From NCBI GenBank assembly GCA_029237775.1, contig JAQZBR010000004.1:930001-994000 (forward strand): 64,000 bases of DNA, written 5' to 3'. How positions within the stretch are numbered: position 1 is the stretch's first letter; the number at the start of each line of letters is the position of its first letter. The notes beneath the pieces are model-generated. The model did not search any database. It was not told the DNA's origin and worked only from the letters and a program-made list of their open reading frames with translations. Position numbers and translations under genes: made by a program. This stretch comes from Bacteroidota bacterium (GTDB taxonomy: Bacteria; Bacteroidota; Bacteroidia; 2-12-FULL-35-15). Shown here one piece after another: positions 1 through 9,072 of this stretch.

Positions 1-846
1 GAGCAATTAATTAAGGGAATCAATTCAGCAAAGGCTGTATCAGAAGAGCGTATTAAAATCGCTGAAAAAAAGCAGGCACTTGGCTCGGGTTCAAATGTTG
101 AATTGCTTCAGGCAAAATTGGACCTCAACGCCCAAAAAGCCAACCTGATCATACAAAAGAATCTGCTTGAAGAGTTTAAAGGCGACCTGTTGATCCTTCT
201 GAAAAACGACCCGTTCTCAAGCTTTACAGTTGATTCGGTATTTACTTTTGGCAACATACAATCCGCTGAAGAAATAAAAACCAACATTGAAAAAACAAAC
301 ACATCTATTCTTCTTGCGCAAAAAAACATCCTCATTTCAAATCAATATATTAAAGAGCTTCGTTCGGAGCATTTACCCAAACTTGCTGTGAATGCGGCTT
401 ATCAGTATGGAAGAAATCAAACTGCAGCCGGCTTTGCATTATATAACCGTAATCAGGGAGCGAGTGCAGGATTTACTTTTACATGGAATATCTTTAACGG
501 GCTCAATACAAGCAATCAGATAAAAGCTGCTAAGCTTGAGCTTGAAAATAATAACCTGTATGCAGAAAGCACAAAATATATTTTGTTTTCAGGTGCCAAT
601 GTTGCTTACAGGCGCTGGCTTGGCGACAAAGAAATGCTGGCGCTCGAAGAAGAGAACATAAAGCTTGCGGAAGAAAGTATGCATATAACCACAGAACGAT
701 TACGCCTCGGACTTGGAAACTACCTTGAGATCAAGGAAAGCCAAAAATCCTATGAGGAGGCTATCACACGGTTGGTAAATGCACGCTACAATTTAAAGGC
801 ATCTGAAACCGGCTTAAGAAAAATGACGGGAGAGCTTTTAAAATAA
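1..846 (+). CDS. TolC-family outer membrane efflux protein (3' part)
   Basis: The reading frame is open from the first base, so the N-terminus lies outside the window; 281 residues remain. It looks like the C-terminal part of a TolC-type outer-membrane channel, which works with an inner-membrane pump and a periplasmic adaptor. Two long helical hairpins are visible. The first includes ERIKIAEKKQALGSGSNVEL, and the matching second-repeat helix ERLRLGLGNYLEIKESQKSY lies near the end. The L-G-x-G-(S/N) turn after an E-R-(I/L)-(K/R) helix in both halves is typical of the internal duplication of this family. Between them is a strand region (YQYGRNQTAAGFALYNRNQG) with alternating polar and aromatic residues. 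The partner pump and adaptor genes, if linked, would lie upstream of base 1. The substrate cannot be told. Confidence 0.85.
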   Translation, partial: EQLIKGINSAKAVSEERIKIAEKKQALGSGSNVELLQAKLDLNAQKANLIIQKNLLEEFKGDLLILLKNDPFSSFTVDSVFTFGNIQSAEEIKTNIEKTNTSILLAQKNILISNQYIKELRSEHLPKLAVNAAYQYGRNQTAAGFALYNRNQGASAGFTFTWNIFNGLNTSNQIKAAKLELENNNLYAESTKYILFSGANVAYRRWLGDKEMLALEEENIKLAEESMHITTERLRLGLGNYLEIKESQKSYEEAITRLVNARYNLKASETGLRKMTGELLK

Positions 847-2337
847 TCAAGACCATTTCCCTTTTCCCTCGCGCTTTTTATTTTCGATCCATTCAAGGAA
901 GTCAAATGTTTTGTACATGATCTCTTCGCTAGATTTTCGCTGCTGCTTTTTGGTTTCGGAGATAAGCCGTTTTAATTCCTGTTTGTTTTTATGAGTTACA
1001 TTATCTTCAAAAATAATTCTCAAAGCATCAAGAATATTTGACTGAAGCTTATAAGCACTTTCCTGCGCGAAAAATCTGCGGGTTGCATTCAGCCGGTTTT
1101 CAAGCAACCAGTCGTTCGATTCAAACAAGGCGATCAAATAAAGCAAACGTGCGTTCAACTGAAGCTCTTTCCTGATATAAATATCCTGTCCCGCATTCAG
1201 GATTCTGTTAAGCCATTTTAAAGCTGCACTATAATTATGTGCAAGAAGGTCGGCAACAGCCATAAAAAAAAGAAGATCATATAAAGCCAGGCTAAAAGAC
1301 GGCTTAATCTTTCTAACCTCTGTTTCTATTCTCTTTACCACACGCTCTCCTTCTTTAATATTACCCAACTTATAATTTAGGTAGAGTTCATTTTCGGATG
1401 TATTCAAAAAGTTAATGCTTTGAACCATTTGGTTCTTTATGCCATGAGCATCAAGGAATGAGCGTTGCTTACGGATCAAACCTTCAGCCACATCATATTT
1501 TTTCAGGATAAACATTCCGTTCACAAGATTATTGAAATTTGTATGATAAACTGCAGCCAGATCCTTAATGAACTGAGGTGCCTCATCCATGATCTTTTTA
1601 ATTTCACGGTAGCAGCTAAAACGCGCTTGTTGATCATTCCTTACTGAGCAGATCAAACCTAAGGCTGATTGATAATAATAGTCTATCCAGAAGCTTCTTT
1701 TTTCCTTCTCACGCGGATAAAGCATTTTCATGCGCTTCTCGCTTTCGGAAAGAAATTTCTGTGAAACATTTCCTTTGTCTATCCTGATCTGAATATTAAA
1801 GGCAAGCTGCATGAAAGCAGATTGTGTCCTGACAATATCAAGGACTCTCATCTCCTCATCAAAACTCTTATACAGGTTCTCCCCTTCTTCCTCCTTAATA
1901 TAAATCAACGTTTCCCATCTTAAGATCACCAGAAGGATCGAAAATTTCTCAAGGCTGTATGCTTCCTTTTTTGAGCGGTTGATGAGCCTCTTACATTGCT
2001 CGAAAAGCCCTTTGTTATAAAGGATCTCGATCTCGATAAGAATGTTGCAATACCTTGCCAGGAATGTTTTATCCTTATGGAAAAAAGTGAGACTGTCGAG
2101 AACATTGTTATATAAATAGTTTTTCTCCGAAGGGAGGTGTTTGATGAAGGTTTCACCCTCAAACATTTTCTTCAGCTGAGGCTCATCATAGCTGGACTGC
2201 TTGTCGATTGCGTCAAACAGCCTGATGTAATTATTCTTCCCACCGATCACATGCCTTGAAGAGTATATTTTAAAATACCGTTTTTCGGACATGTTCATGC
2301 TGGAAATTAACTGGTGGAGTTCCTCTGATGGAGTCAT
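847..2337 (-). CDS. conserved hypothetical protein, helical-repeat type
   Basis: A 496-residue protein with no signal peptide or membrane segment, so probably cytoplasmic. The whole chain reads as amphipathic helices with spacing like TPR-type repeats, and it is rich in Lys, Arg, Leu and Tyr. The N-terminus (LISSMNMSEKRYFKIYSSR) resembles a family I have seen as unnamed proteins in many Bacteroidota, but I cannot assign a function. It ends directly against the TolC-like gene: the two stop codons are adjacent and convergent, leaving no room for a terminator between them. The ATG is followed by a Thr-Pro-Ser-Glu-Glu start, and a good promoter lies just upstream. A scaffold or regulator role is possible but not shown. 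Confidence 0.75.
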   Translation of the reverse strand: MTPSEELHQLISSMNMSEKRYFKIYSSRHVIGGKNNYIRLFDAIDKQSSYDEPQLKKMFEGETFIKHLPSEKNYLYNNVLDSLTFFHKDKTFLARYCNILIEIEILYNKGLFEQCKRLINRSKKEAYSLEKFSILLVILRWETLIYIKEEEGENLYKSFDEEMRVLDIVRTQSAFMQLAFNIQIRIDKGNVSQKFLSESEKRMKMLYPREKEKRSFWIDYYYQSALGLICSVRNDQQARFSCYREIKKIMDEAPQFIKDLAAVYHTNFNNLVNGMFILKKYDVAEGLIRKQRSFLDAHGIKNQMVQSINFLNTSENELYLNYKLGNIKEGERVVKRIETEVRKIKPSFSLALYDLLFFMAVADLLAHNYSAALKWLNRILNAGQDIYIRKELQLNARLLYLIALFESNDWLLENRLNATRRFFAQESAYKLQSNILDALRIIFEDNVTHKNKQELKRLISETKKQQRKSSEEIMYKTFDFLEWIENKKREGKGKWS

Positions 2338-2358
2338 ACTTACAAGAATTGCATGACC

Positions 2359-2387
2359 AAAATATACTATTTATAGCAAAAGAACAA
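2359..2387 (-). promoter_or_regulatory. candidate promoter for the 496-aa hypothetical gene
   Basis: On the minus strand TTG (2385-2387) is separated by 18 bases from TATATTTT (2359-2366), followed by G. This fits the Bacteroidota pattern TTG-N17-23-TAnnTTTG with one shift or mismatch. The start codon is about 20 bases further on. Confidence 0.5.
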
Positions 2388-2453
2388 TGTTTTTATAAAA
2401 TCAGACTTCCAAGAATGTATGAATTTTTTAATTAGCCCCGGATCACGGCCGCC

Positions 2454-2461
2454 TATTTTTG
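2454..2461 (+). promoter_or_regulatory. candidate promoter -7 element for the repeat adhesin
   Basis: TATTTTTG matches the Bacteroidota -7 consensus TAnnTTTG in every fixed position. A clear TTG -33 element is not visible; only a T-rich run lies at the right distance. Transcription would begin near 2468, giving a leader of about 150 bases before the adhesin start at 2618. Confidence 0.5.
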
Positions 2462-2496
2462 AGTTACATGAACTAAATCCCCAAACAATCATTATC

Positions 2497-2585
2497 ATGA
2501 AAACAATTCAATTTATCTGCGTAATGATCTTTTAATTTAAAAAGGTCTGCAATTTAAAACAAGATCCCGGTACCACCCGGGGTCT
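2497..2585 (+). promoter_or_regulatory. leader with 12-codon mini-ORF and terminator-like hairpin
   Basis: Between the promoter and the adhesin start are a mini-ORF at 2497-2535 (MKTIQFICVMIF, then TAA) and a GC-rich hairpin. The hairpin has a 9-bp stem, AGATCCCGG (2562-2570) with CCGGGGTCT (2577-2585), including one G-T pair, a 6-base loop, and a T-rich tail (TTTATTCTGTTTTT). This can be read as a rho-independent terminator or attenuator in the leader. The mini-ORF could be a leader peptide or the stump of a lost secreted protein, because it resembles the start of a signal peptide. The hairpin is seen directly; its role is inferred. Confidence 0.5.
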
Positions 2586-2617
2586 TTATTCTGTTTTTAA
2601 TTTTTATCTCCCATAAA

Positions 2618-5600
2618 ATGAAGCTAATTAAATACTCCTTACTCTTAGCGATACTCATCGTTTCAAGCCTGACAAAAGCGGAAGATGTCAAAAACTGGAA
2701 TATTTCGGCTCAACCAGCCCGTGCCTTTATTGAGAATAAAGGACAATTTAAGCTGAAAGAAGAAGTATCCCCGGCAAACTCACAGGTTAAGTTCGCTTAT
2801 GATGGCGGTTCAACTATGATCTATTTCACCTCAACCGGAATAAGCTACAGCCTTCTTGAACGATGGAAAGAGAATGAGGATGAGGATCCCCGTGAAATGG
2901 CAAGAGAAAGAGCACGGGAACAAAGAGAAATCCGTGAGGGAAAATCGCACGCGGAAATCGAGAAAGAGGAACACAGGATGAAGTTCAAGACCGATGTGGT
3001 CAACGTGATCTGGGAGGGCGCTGATCCTAATACGCTTGTTATTCCTTCAGGCGCGACTGAAGATTATCATATATACGTTCAGAAAAACGCAAACGGACAG
3101 GAAGAAAGCATTAATAACATCAAAGCATTTACGAAGCTAACCTATAAAAATTTATATCCGAATATTGATGTCGAATATACCTTTCATCCACAGGATGGGA
3201 TCAAATATGCAATCATTCTTCATCCGGGAGCTGATCCATCTCTGATCAAAATGAAATATTCCGATAATGTTTCTATTGCCGGAAATGGTGATCTTCATAT
3301 TGATACAAAATTCGGTGACATCATTGACCATGCGCCATTAAGCTTTTATTCAGCTAACAATTCATCTGAAATCACTTCGAAGTTTATACGCAGCAATAAA
3401 ACCATTACGTTCAATCTTGGACCTTACGATGCTTCTAAAAGCGTAACGATCGACCCCTGGACTCAAACCCCTACACTTGCTGCATCTAATGGTGTGTGGG
3501 AGTGTGAGAGAGATGGAGCGGGAAATGCGTATATCATCGGTGGAGATTCACCAATGAAACTTTTGAAATATAATTCTGCAGGAACATTACAGTGGACGTA
3601 TAATACCCCTTGGGATACAGCAAACTACTGGCTTGGAACTCTTGCCACTGATCTTACAGGAAACAGCTATGTGACAGCCGGCTCTTCTGCGAAGCTTCAA
3701 AAAGTAAATAATGCCGGAGGACTCGTTTACAGCGTTTCAGGCGGATCAATGGACGAATACTGGACCATTTCATTTAATTGTGATCAGACGAAATTAATTG
3801 TCGGTGGAACCCGCTTGATGGGCATCCCTTCACCCACCGGTGCAGGAGTGATATTCGATATAAATACCGCAACAGGAGGAGTGAGCGCAATAAAGATCGT
3901 TGGCTACGCCCGAACGACATCTATTTTCGGATTACCGGTTACAGATATTGAAGAAGTGCGTGCAATGACTTCTTCGTTCAACTCAAGGTATTACTATCTT
4001 ACACTTGACACCATTGGAGCAATTGACCAGAATTTTTCAAGCTGTCCTTCAGGAAATACCATATTTGGAATTAACGATGGATTCGCATGGAGCTATAAAT
4101 GCGAGAATTATAAACCAAACAACGGAAACTCCGGAGTCAAGGCGATCCGAGCCAATAAGAATTTTGTTTATACGCATAATGGAACAACTGTTCAGAAAAG
4201 ATCATTGACGACAGGTGCTGTAATTACATCAGTAACAATTCCCGGTGGTTTGAATGTTACAAGTGCAGGTAAGAACCAGGCTGGATGTGGTGGGATTGAT
4301 ATCGACAGCTGCGGAAACGTATATGTCGGGTCCACCAATGCTGTTATAAAGTATGATGCGAATTTGGTTCAGCTAAGCACTTCGGCAACATCTTACAGAG
4401 TGTTTGATATTGCTGTAAGCTCAACAGGTAATGTGATTGCATGCGGGGCAACAGGTGATGCATCCAATACCACGAGAACAGGTTATGTTCAACAAATAAA
4501 TATGTCTTCCTGCAACCCGATGACATTGGTTTGCTGTAATACAAACGTTTGTGCTGCCGGACCTTTCTGTTCTTCAGACGCATCTGTAACTCTTACACCC
4601 GGACAAGCCGGTGGAACATGGAGCGGACCGGGAGTAAACGCTTCCGGAGTATTTAGTCCGTCAACAGCAGGGCCGGGAACGCATACTATCAATTATACTT
4701 TGGCTTGCGGAACAGGTTCAATGTCAATCATTGTAAATCCTTGTACTATTTCACCAATCACCGCGTGTCAGACTAGCTCCGGACAGATCACCGCTTCGAA
4801 TGGAGTTGGAACCTATACATGGTATCATCAAACAACTACAACCCCCTGCGTCCCGGGATTCGGTAACTGCTCCGGGTTCGGAACAGTCGCAGGAACACCC
4901 GTTACAACATGGAACAGTTTTGCGACCGGCCCAACTATAACTCCGGGAACAAATTATCCGATCTGGGTTGTCGACAGTAATGGAGATAGTTTAAAGATCA
5001 CTGCATTGAACACACTTCCGAACTGTACAAGCTGTCCTCCGTTAACCGTAACGCCTTCATCACAAGTGAATGTTTCATGCTTCGGACAATCAACCGGAAG
5101 CTTCAGTGTATCAACAAGCGGAGGAGCTTCTCCTTATGATTACACTTTAATGAACGGAGCTACAACGGTTGCCACGTTTGCCAATGTAGCAGGATCACAA
5201 GCATTCTCAAATCTTGCTGCAGGAACATACACCTTGAACGTTCTTGACAACAGTGGTTGTCCTGGAACAACAACAATCACGATCACACAACCGGCAAGCG
5301 CTGCTGCAGTGACCAGCACTTCAACAAATGCTTCCTGTGGTGCTGCAAATGGAAGCGCAACAGCAACTGCATCAGGGGGCAGCACACCTTATGATTATGT
5401 GTGGACAGGCTCTTCAGGAACCTTACAGACAACAAACAACATTACGGGTGCAAATATTTTATCCGGCTTAACCGCAGGAACATACACAGTAACAGTTACC
5501 GATAATAATAACTGTACAACTTCAACAACGGCAGTTATCACAAACAGCAGCGGAGGAACAGTAAGCATCACCTCCCAGACAAATGTTCTTTGCTTTGGTT

Positions 5601-8600
5601 CTTCGACAGGGGCGGCTACCGCATCTGTATCCGGAGGCTCTTCTCCTTATGATTATGTATGGACAGGGGCAAGCGGAACACTTCAAACAACTAACAATGT
5701 TGCAGGTCCAAACTCAATCACCGGCCTGGCAGCGGGAACATATACCGTAACAGTTACAGATAATACAGGTTGTACAAGCACGGCTCCTGTCACAATAACG
5801 CAGCCGGCTTCAGGAGTTTTGGTTGCCCTTACAAGCGCTACTGATGCTTCCTGCGGAGCAAGCAACGGTAGTGCCACCGCGACTGCATCCAGCGGATCCT
5901 CTCCTTATGATTACGTGTGGACAGGCGCTAGCGGAACATTACAAACCACAAATAATATTGCAGGAGCAAATACATTAACGGGACTTGCAGCAGGAACATA
6001 CACTGTTACTGTTACAGACAATAATAACTGTGCAACATCAACTACCGCAACTATCAATAATACAGGAGGGCCGTCCGTTAATATTAGTTCTCAAACAAAT
6101 GTTCTTTGTTTTAATGGGGTAACAGGAGACGCAACAGCAGCAGCCAGCGGTGGGTCTTCTCCATACGACTACGTGTGGACAGGCTCGAGTGGAACATTAC
6201 AGACTACCAATAATATTGCTGGCTCAAACACCCTTTCTGCAATAGCAGCAGGAACTTACACAATAACAGTTACTGACAATGCAGGATGTATCAGCGGAAC
6301 TTCTGTGACTATAACACAACCATCAAACGCTGCTGCAGTTTCAATAAGCGGATCAGTGAATGCTTCATGCGGTGGAACAAATGGAAGCGCAACGGCAACT
6401 GCAAATGGCGGAACATCGCCTTACGATTATGTTTGGACAGGTCCATCGGGAACGTTACAATCCACAAATAATATTGCAGGCCCGAATACATTAACAGGAT
6501 TGGCGGCAGGAACCTATACGGTAACGGTAACTGATGCAAACAATTGCACAACTTCTACTACTGCTGTCATCACAAGCTCAGGAGGAGCAACAACCACCAT
6601 CACCGCGCAAACAAATGTTCTGTGTTTTGGTGCAGCAACCGGAACAGCGACCGCGACAGCAAGCGGAGGCACATCGCCTTATGATTTTGTATGGGTGGGA
6701 AGTTCCGGAGTTTTACAAACAACAAGCGGTATAACAACACCAAATACATTGAGCGGACTCAGTGTAGGGACTTATACGGTAATGGTAACAGATAATGCAG
6801 GGTGTACAAGTTCATCTACTGCAACTATCACTGAGCCGGCAAGCGCAACATCTGTGAGTATAACAGCTACAACCGGAACACCATGCGGAGCAAGTACCGG
6901 GTCAACTACAGCCCAGGCCAGCGGAGGAACATCTCCATATGATTACGTTTGGACAGGCAGTGCCGGAGTATTGCAAACTACTAATAACATTACAACAGCA
7001 AATACGTTAAGCGGATTAGCGGCCGGCACATATACGATTATCATTACAGATAATAATGGCTGTAGCTCTTCGACAACTTCAACTGTTACAAGCACCGGTG
7101 GCGCAAGTGTAAGTATTACGGCACAAACCAATGTCCTTTGTTTTGGCGCTACAACCGGTGATGCAACTGCGACTGCGACAGGCGGAACATCCCCTTACGA
7201 TTATGTTTGGGCAAATGCATCGGGCACATTACAAACAACAAATAATGTTGCCGGAGCAAATACAATTTCTTCGCTTACAGCCGGCACATACACAGTTACA
7301 GTAACCGATAACTCCGGTTGTGTAAGCAACACGAACGTGACAATTACACAACCCGCAAGTGCTGCAAGCGTTGCAATCACATCTACAACCAATCCTGCAT
7401 GTGGCAGTACAAATGGCAGTGCAACTGCACAAGCAGCAGGGGGCAGCAGCCCCTATGATTATGTATGGTCGAACAGCACGGGAACATTGCAAACCAATAA
7501 CAATATTTCAGGTTCAGATGTTTTAAGCTCCCTGGCAGCAGGTACATACACCGTTACGATAACCGATAACAATGGCTGTAGCTCAACTGCAGTTGCTGCT
7601 ATACTGAATTCAGGAGGCGGGTTGACCAGCATCACCTCTTCTACTAACGTTACTTGCTTCGGAGGGACTAACGGAAGCGCAACAGCAAATACGGTCGGTG
7701 GCTCATCGCCTTATGATTATGTGTGGACGGGCAGTGCGGGAGTACTTCAAACGACTAACAACATTACAACAGCAAATACAATTACGGGATTATCAGCCGG
7801 AACATATACAGTTACTGTGACTGATAACGGTGGTTGTATAAGCAACACTTCAGTTACGATAATTCAGACGCCAGCAATGACATTAAGCACAACGGTGAAT
7901 CCAACCACATGCGGATTGAATAATGGTTCGGCATCTGTAACTGCTACAGGTGGTGCCGGGTCGCTAAGCTATTTATGGTCACCATCCGGGGGGACACTCT
8001 CTTCTGCAAGCAGCCTTTCCAGCGGTGCATATACAGTAACCGTAACGGATGGAAACAGTTGTTCAGCATCAGCATCTGTAAACATTGCTCCAAGCACGTC
8101 AGTGAGCATCGCGAGTTCCAACACAAATGTCACATGTAATGGAGGATCAAATGGATCAGCCTCCGTGACAGCATCAGGAGGATCCGGAACCTATACCTAT
8201 TCATGGACAACAGGTAACACAAGCGCAAACATCAGCAATCTTTCTGCCGGAACATACACTGTAACTGTCAATAGCGGAACCTGTTCCACCTCAACAACGG
8301 TAATCATTACACAACCATCTGGCATTACAGGCCTGATCAGCGCAACACCTGCTACTTGTTCATTTGACGATGGAACCGCTGCAATAACTATATCTTCAGG
8401 GACCGGACCATTTACTTATTTGTGGTCGAATGGCTCCACAACGAATACAGCAAACAATTTATTTGCAGGGCCGGTAACTGTGACTGTGACTTATGGAAGC
8501 GGTTGCTCTCAGATGATTGGAGGCGCAGTTTCAAGCACGGGAAGCATCACCGCCACTGTTAGTCCGGACGTAACAGTGTTATTAGGTGAAAGCACAACGC

Positions 8601-9061
8601 TTAATGCCAGCGGAGGAACCAGTTATTCATGGATCAATCCAGCCGGCTTAAGCTGCAATGCCTGCGCATCCCCGGTGGCGACTCCGGTCGAGACAACCAC
8701 ATACTGTGTTATCGCTGACAGCTTAACCTGTACAGACACAGCGTGTGTAAGAGTGAATGTGGAAATTCCTTGTCCTACAAATAAAGATCTTGCTGTTCCA
8801 AACGCCTTCTCTCCTAACGGAGACAGCCATAACGATATCTTCTGTCTTCAGGGCTGGAGTAATTGTATCCAAAGCTTTACTATATATGTTTTCGATCGTT
8901 GGGGAGAAAAAGTATTTGAATCAAATGACGCAGCATTCTGCTGGGATGGTACGTATCGTGGAAAGGCCTTAGATCCGGCAGTATTCGTTTACTTCATTAA
9001 TGCAACATTCACAAACTCCACTAAGGTGGATGCTAAAGGAAATATTTCACTTATCCGTTAA
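2618..9061 (+). CDS. giant T9SS cargo adhesin with SprB-type repeats and CHU_C C-terminal domain
   Basis: A 2147-residue secreted protein. Residues 1-21 are a signal peptide ending SSLTKA. Next comes an N-terminal domain of the type annotated DUF7948 (FIENKGQFK motif, about 30-290), interrupted by a highly charged E/R-rich segment (about 90-125). A beta-propeller-like region with repeated N-x-Y-V/G-G-x strands spans about 290-640, followed by a Cys-rich linker. About fourteen SprB-type repeats follow (about 810-1960), each with a C-F-G or S-C-G start, SPYDYVWTG and AGTYTVTVTD. The C-terminus (about 2055-2147, VPNAFSPNGDSHNDIF, FDRWGEKVF) is the gliding-motility-associated / type B T9SS sorting domain. 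Such proteins pass the outer membrane through T9SS and act as surface adhesins or gliding filaments. The PorP/SprF gene 11 bases downstream is the usual partner. The exact ligand is unknown. Confidence 0.9.
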   Translation: MKLIKYSLLLAILIVSSLTKAEDVKNWNISAQPARAFIENKGQFKLKEEVSPANSQVKFAYDGGSTMIYFTSTGISYSLLERWKENEDEDPREMARERAREQREIREGKSHAEIEKEEHRMKFKTDVVNVIWEGADPNTLVIPSGATEDYHIYVQKNANGQEESINNIKAFTKLTYKNLYPNIDVEYTFHPQDGIKYAIILHPGADPSLIKMKYSDNVSIAGNGDLHIDTKFGDIIDHAPLSFYSANNSSEITSKFIRSNKTITFNLGPYDASKSVTIDPWTQTPTLAASNGVWECERDGAGNAYIIGGDSPMKLLKYNSAGTLQWTYNTPWDTANYWLGTLATDLTGNSYVTAGSSAKLQKVNNAGGLVYSVSGGSMDEYWTISFNCDQTKLIVGGTRLMGIPSPTGAGVIFDINTATGGVSAIKIVGYARTTSIFGLPVTDIEEVRAMTSSFNSRYYYLTLDTIGAIDQNFSSCPSGNTIFGINDGFAWSYKCENYKPNNGNSGVKAIRANKNFVYTHNGTTVQKRSLTTGAVITSVTIPGGLNVTSAGKNQAGCGGIDIDSCGNVYVGSTNAVIKYDANLVQLSTSATSYRVFDIAVSSTGNVIACGATGDASNTTRTGYVQQINMSSCNPMTLVCCNTNVCAAGPFCSSDASVTLTPGQAGGTWSGPGVNASGVFSPSTAGPGTHTINYTLACGTGSMSIIVNPCTISPITACQTSSGQITASNGVGTYTWYHQTTTTPCVPGFGNCSGFGTVAGTPVTTWNSFATGPTITPGTNYPIWVVDSNGDSLKITALNTLPNCTSCPPLTVTPSSQVNVSCFGQSTGSFSVSTSGGASPYDYTLMNGATTVATFANVAGSQAFSNLAAGTYTLNVLDNSGCPGTTTITITQPASAAAVTSTSTNASCGAANGSATATASGGSTPYDYVWTGSSGTLQTTNNITGANILSGLTAGTYTVTVTDNNNCTTSTTAVITNSSGGTVSITSQTNVLCFGSSTGAATASVSGGSSPYDYVWTGASGTLQTTNNVAGPNSITGLAAGTYTVTVTDNTGCTSTAPVTITQPASGVLVALTSATDASCGASNGSATATASSGSSPYDYVWTGASGTLQTTNNIAGANTLTGLAAGTYTVTVTDNNNCATSTTATINNTGGPSVNISSQTNVLCFNGVTGDATAAASGGSSPYDYVWTGSSGTLQTTNNIAGSNTLSAIAAGTYTITVTDNAGCISGTSVTITQPSNAAAVSISGSVNASCGGTNGSATATANGGTSPYDYVWTGPSGTLQSTNNIAGPNTLTGLAAGTYTVTVTDANNCTTSTTAVITSSGGATTTITAQTNVLCFGAATGTATATASGGTSPYDFVWVGSSGVLQTTSGITTPNTLSGLSVGTYTVMVTDNAGCTSSSTATITEPASATSVSITATTGTPCGASTGSTTAQASGGTSPYDYVWTGSAGVLQTTNNITTANTLSGLAAGTYTIIITDNNGCSSSTTSTVTSTGGASVSITAQTNVLCFGATTGDATATATGGTSPYDYVWANASGTLQTTNNVAGANTISSLTAGTYTVTVTDNSGCVSNTNVTITQPASAASVAITSTTNPACGSTNGSATAQAAGGSSPYDYVWSNSTGTLQTNNNISGSDVLSSLAAGTYTVTITDNNGCSSTAVAAILNSGGGLTSITSSTNVTCFGGTNGSATANTVGGSSPYDYVWTGSAGVLQTTNNITTANTITGLSAGTYTVTVTDNGGCISNTSVTIIQTPAMTLSTTVNPTTCGLNNGSASVTATGGAGSLSYLWSPSGGTLSSASSLSSGAYTVTVTDGNSCSASASVNIAPSTSVSIASSNTNVTCNGGSNGSASVTASGGSGTYTYSWTTGNTSANISNLSAGTYTVTVNSGTCSTSTTVIITQPSGITGLISATPATCSFDDGTAAITISSGTGPFTYLWSNGSTTNTANNLFAGPVTVTVTYGSGCSQMIGGAVSSTGSITATVSPDVTVLLGESTTLNASGGTSYSWINPAGLSCNACASPVATPVETTTYCVIADSLTCTDTACVRVNVEIPCPTNKDLAVPNAFSPNGDSHNDIFCLQGWSNCIQSFTIYVFDRWGEKVFESNDAAFCWDGTYRGKALDPAVFVYFINATFTNSTKVDAKGNISLIR
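5291..7870 (+). repeat. ten alternating A/B SprB-type modules, exact 516-bp period
   Basis: Two module types alternate. Type A begins around S-C-G and ends N-N-x-C; type B begins T-N-V-L-C-F and ends D-N-x-G-C followed by I-T-(Q/E)-P. The A reference codon (before S/P-x-C-G) starts at 5327, 5843, 6359, 6875 and 7391. The B codon (Asn of T-N-V) starts at 5582, 6098, 6614, 7130 and 7646. Every step is exactly 516 bases (172 codons), with 255 bases from A to B and 261 from B to A. Synonymous codons differ between copies (TYTVTVTD is spelled several ways), so the copies are not recent. Confidence 0.9.
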
Positions 9062-9072
9062 TCAGAGAAAAC

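Noticed and set aside
5291-7870. CRISPR array
   Set aside because: The regular spacing comes from protein-coding SprB-type modules; units are 255-261 bases, in frame, and diverged at synonymous sites.
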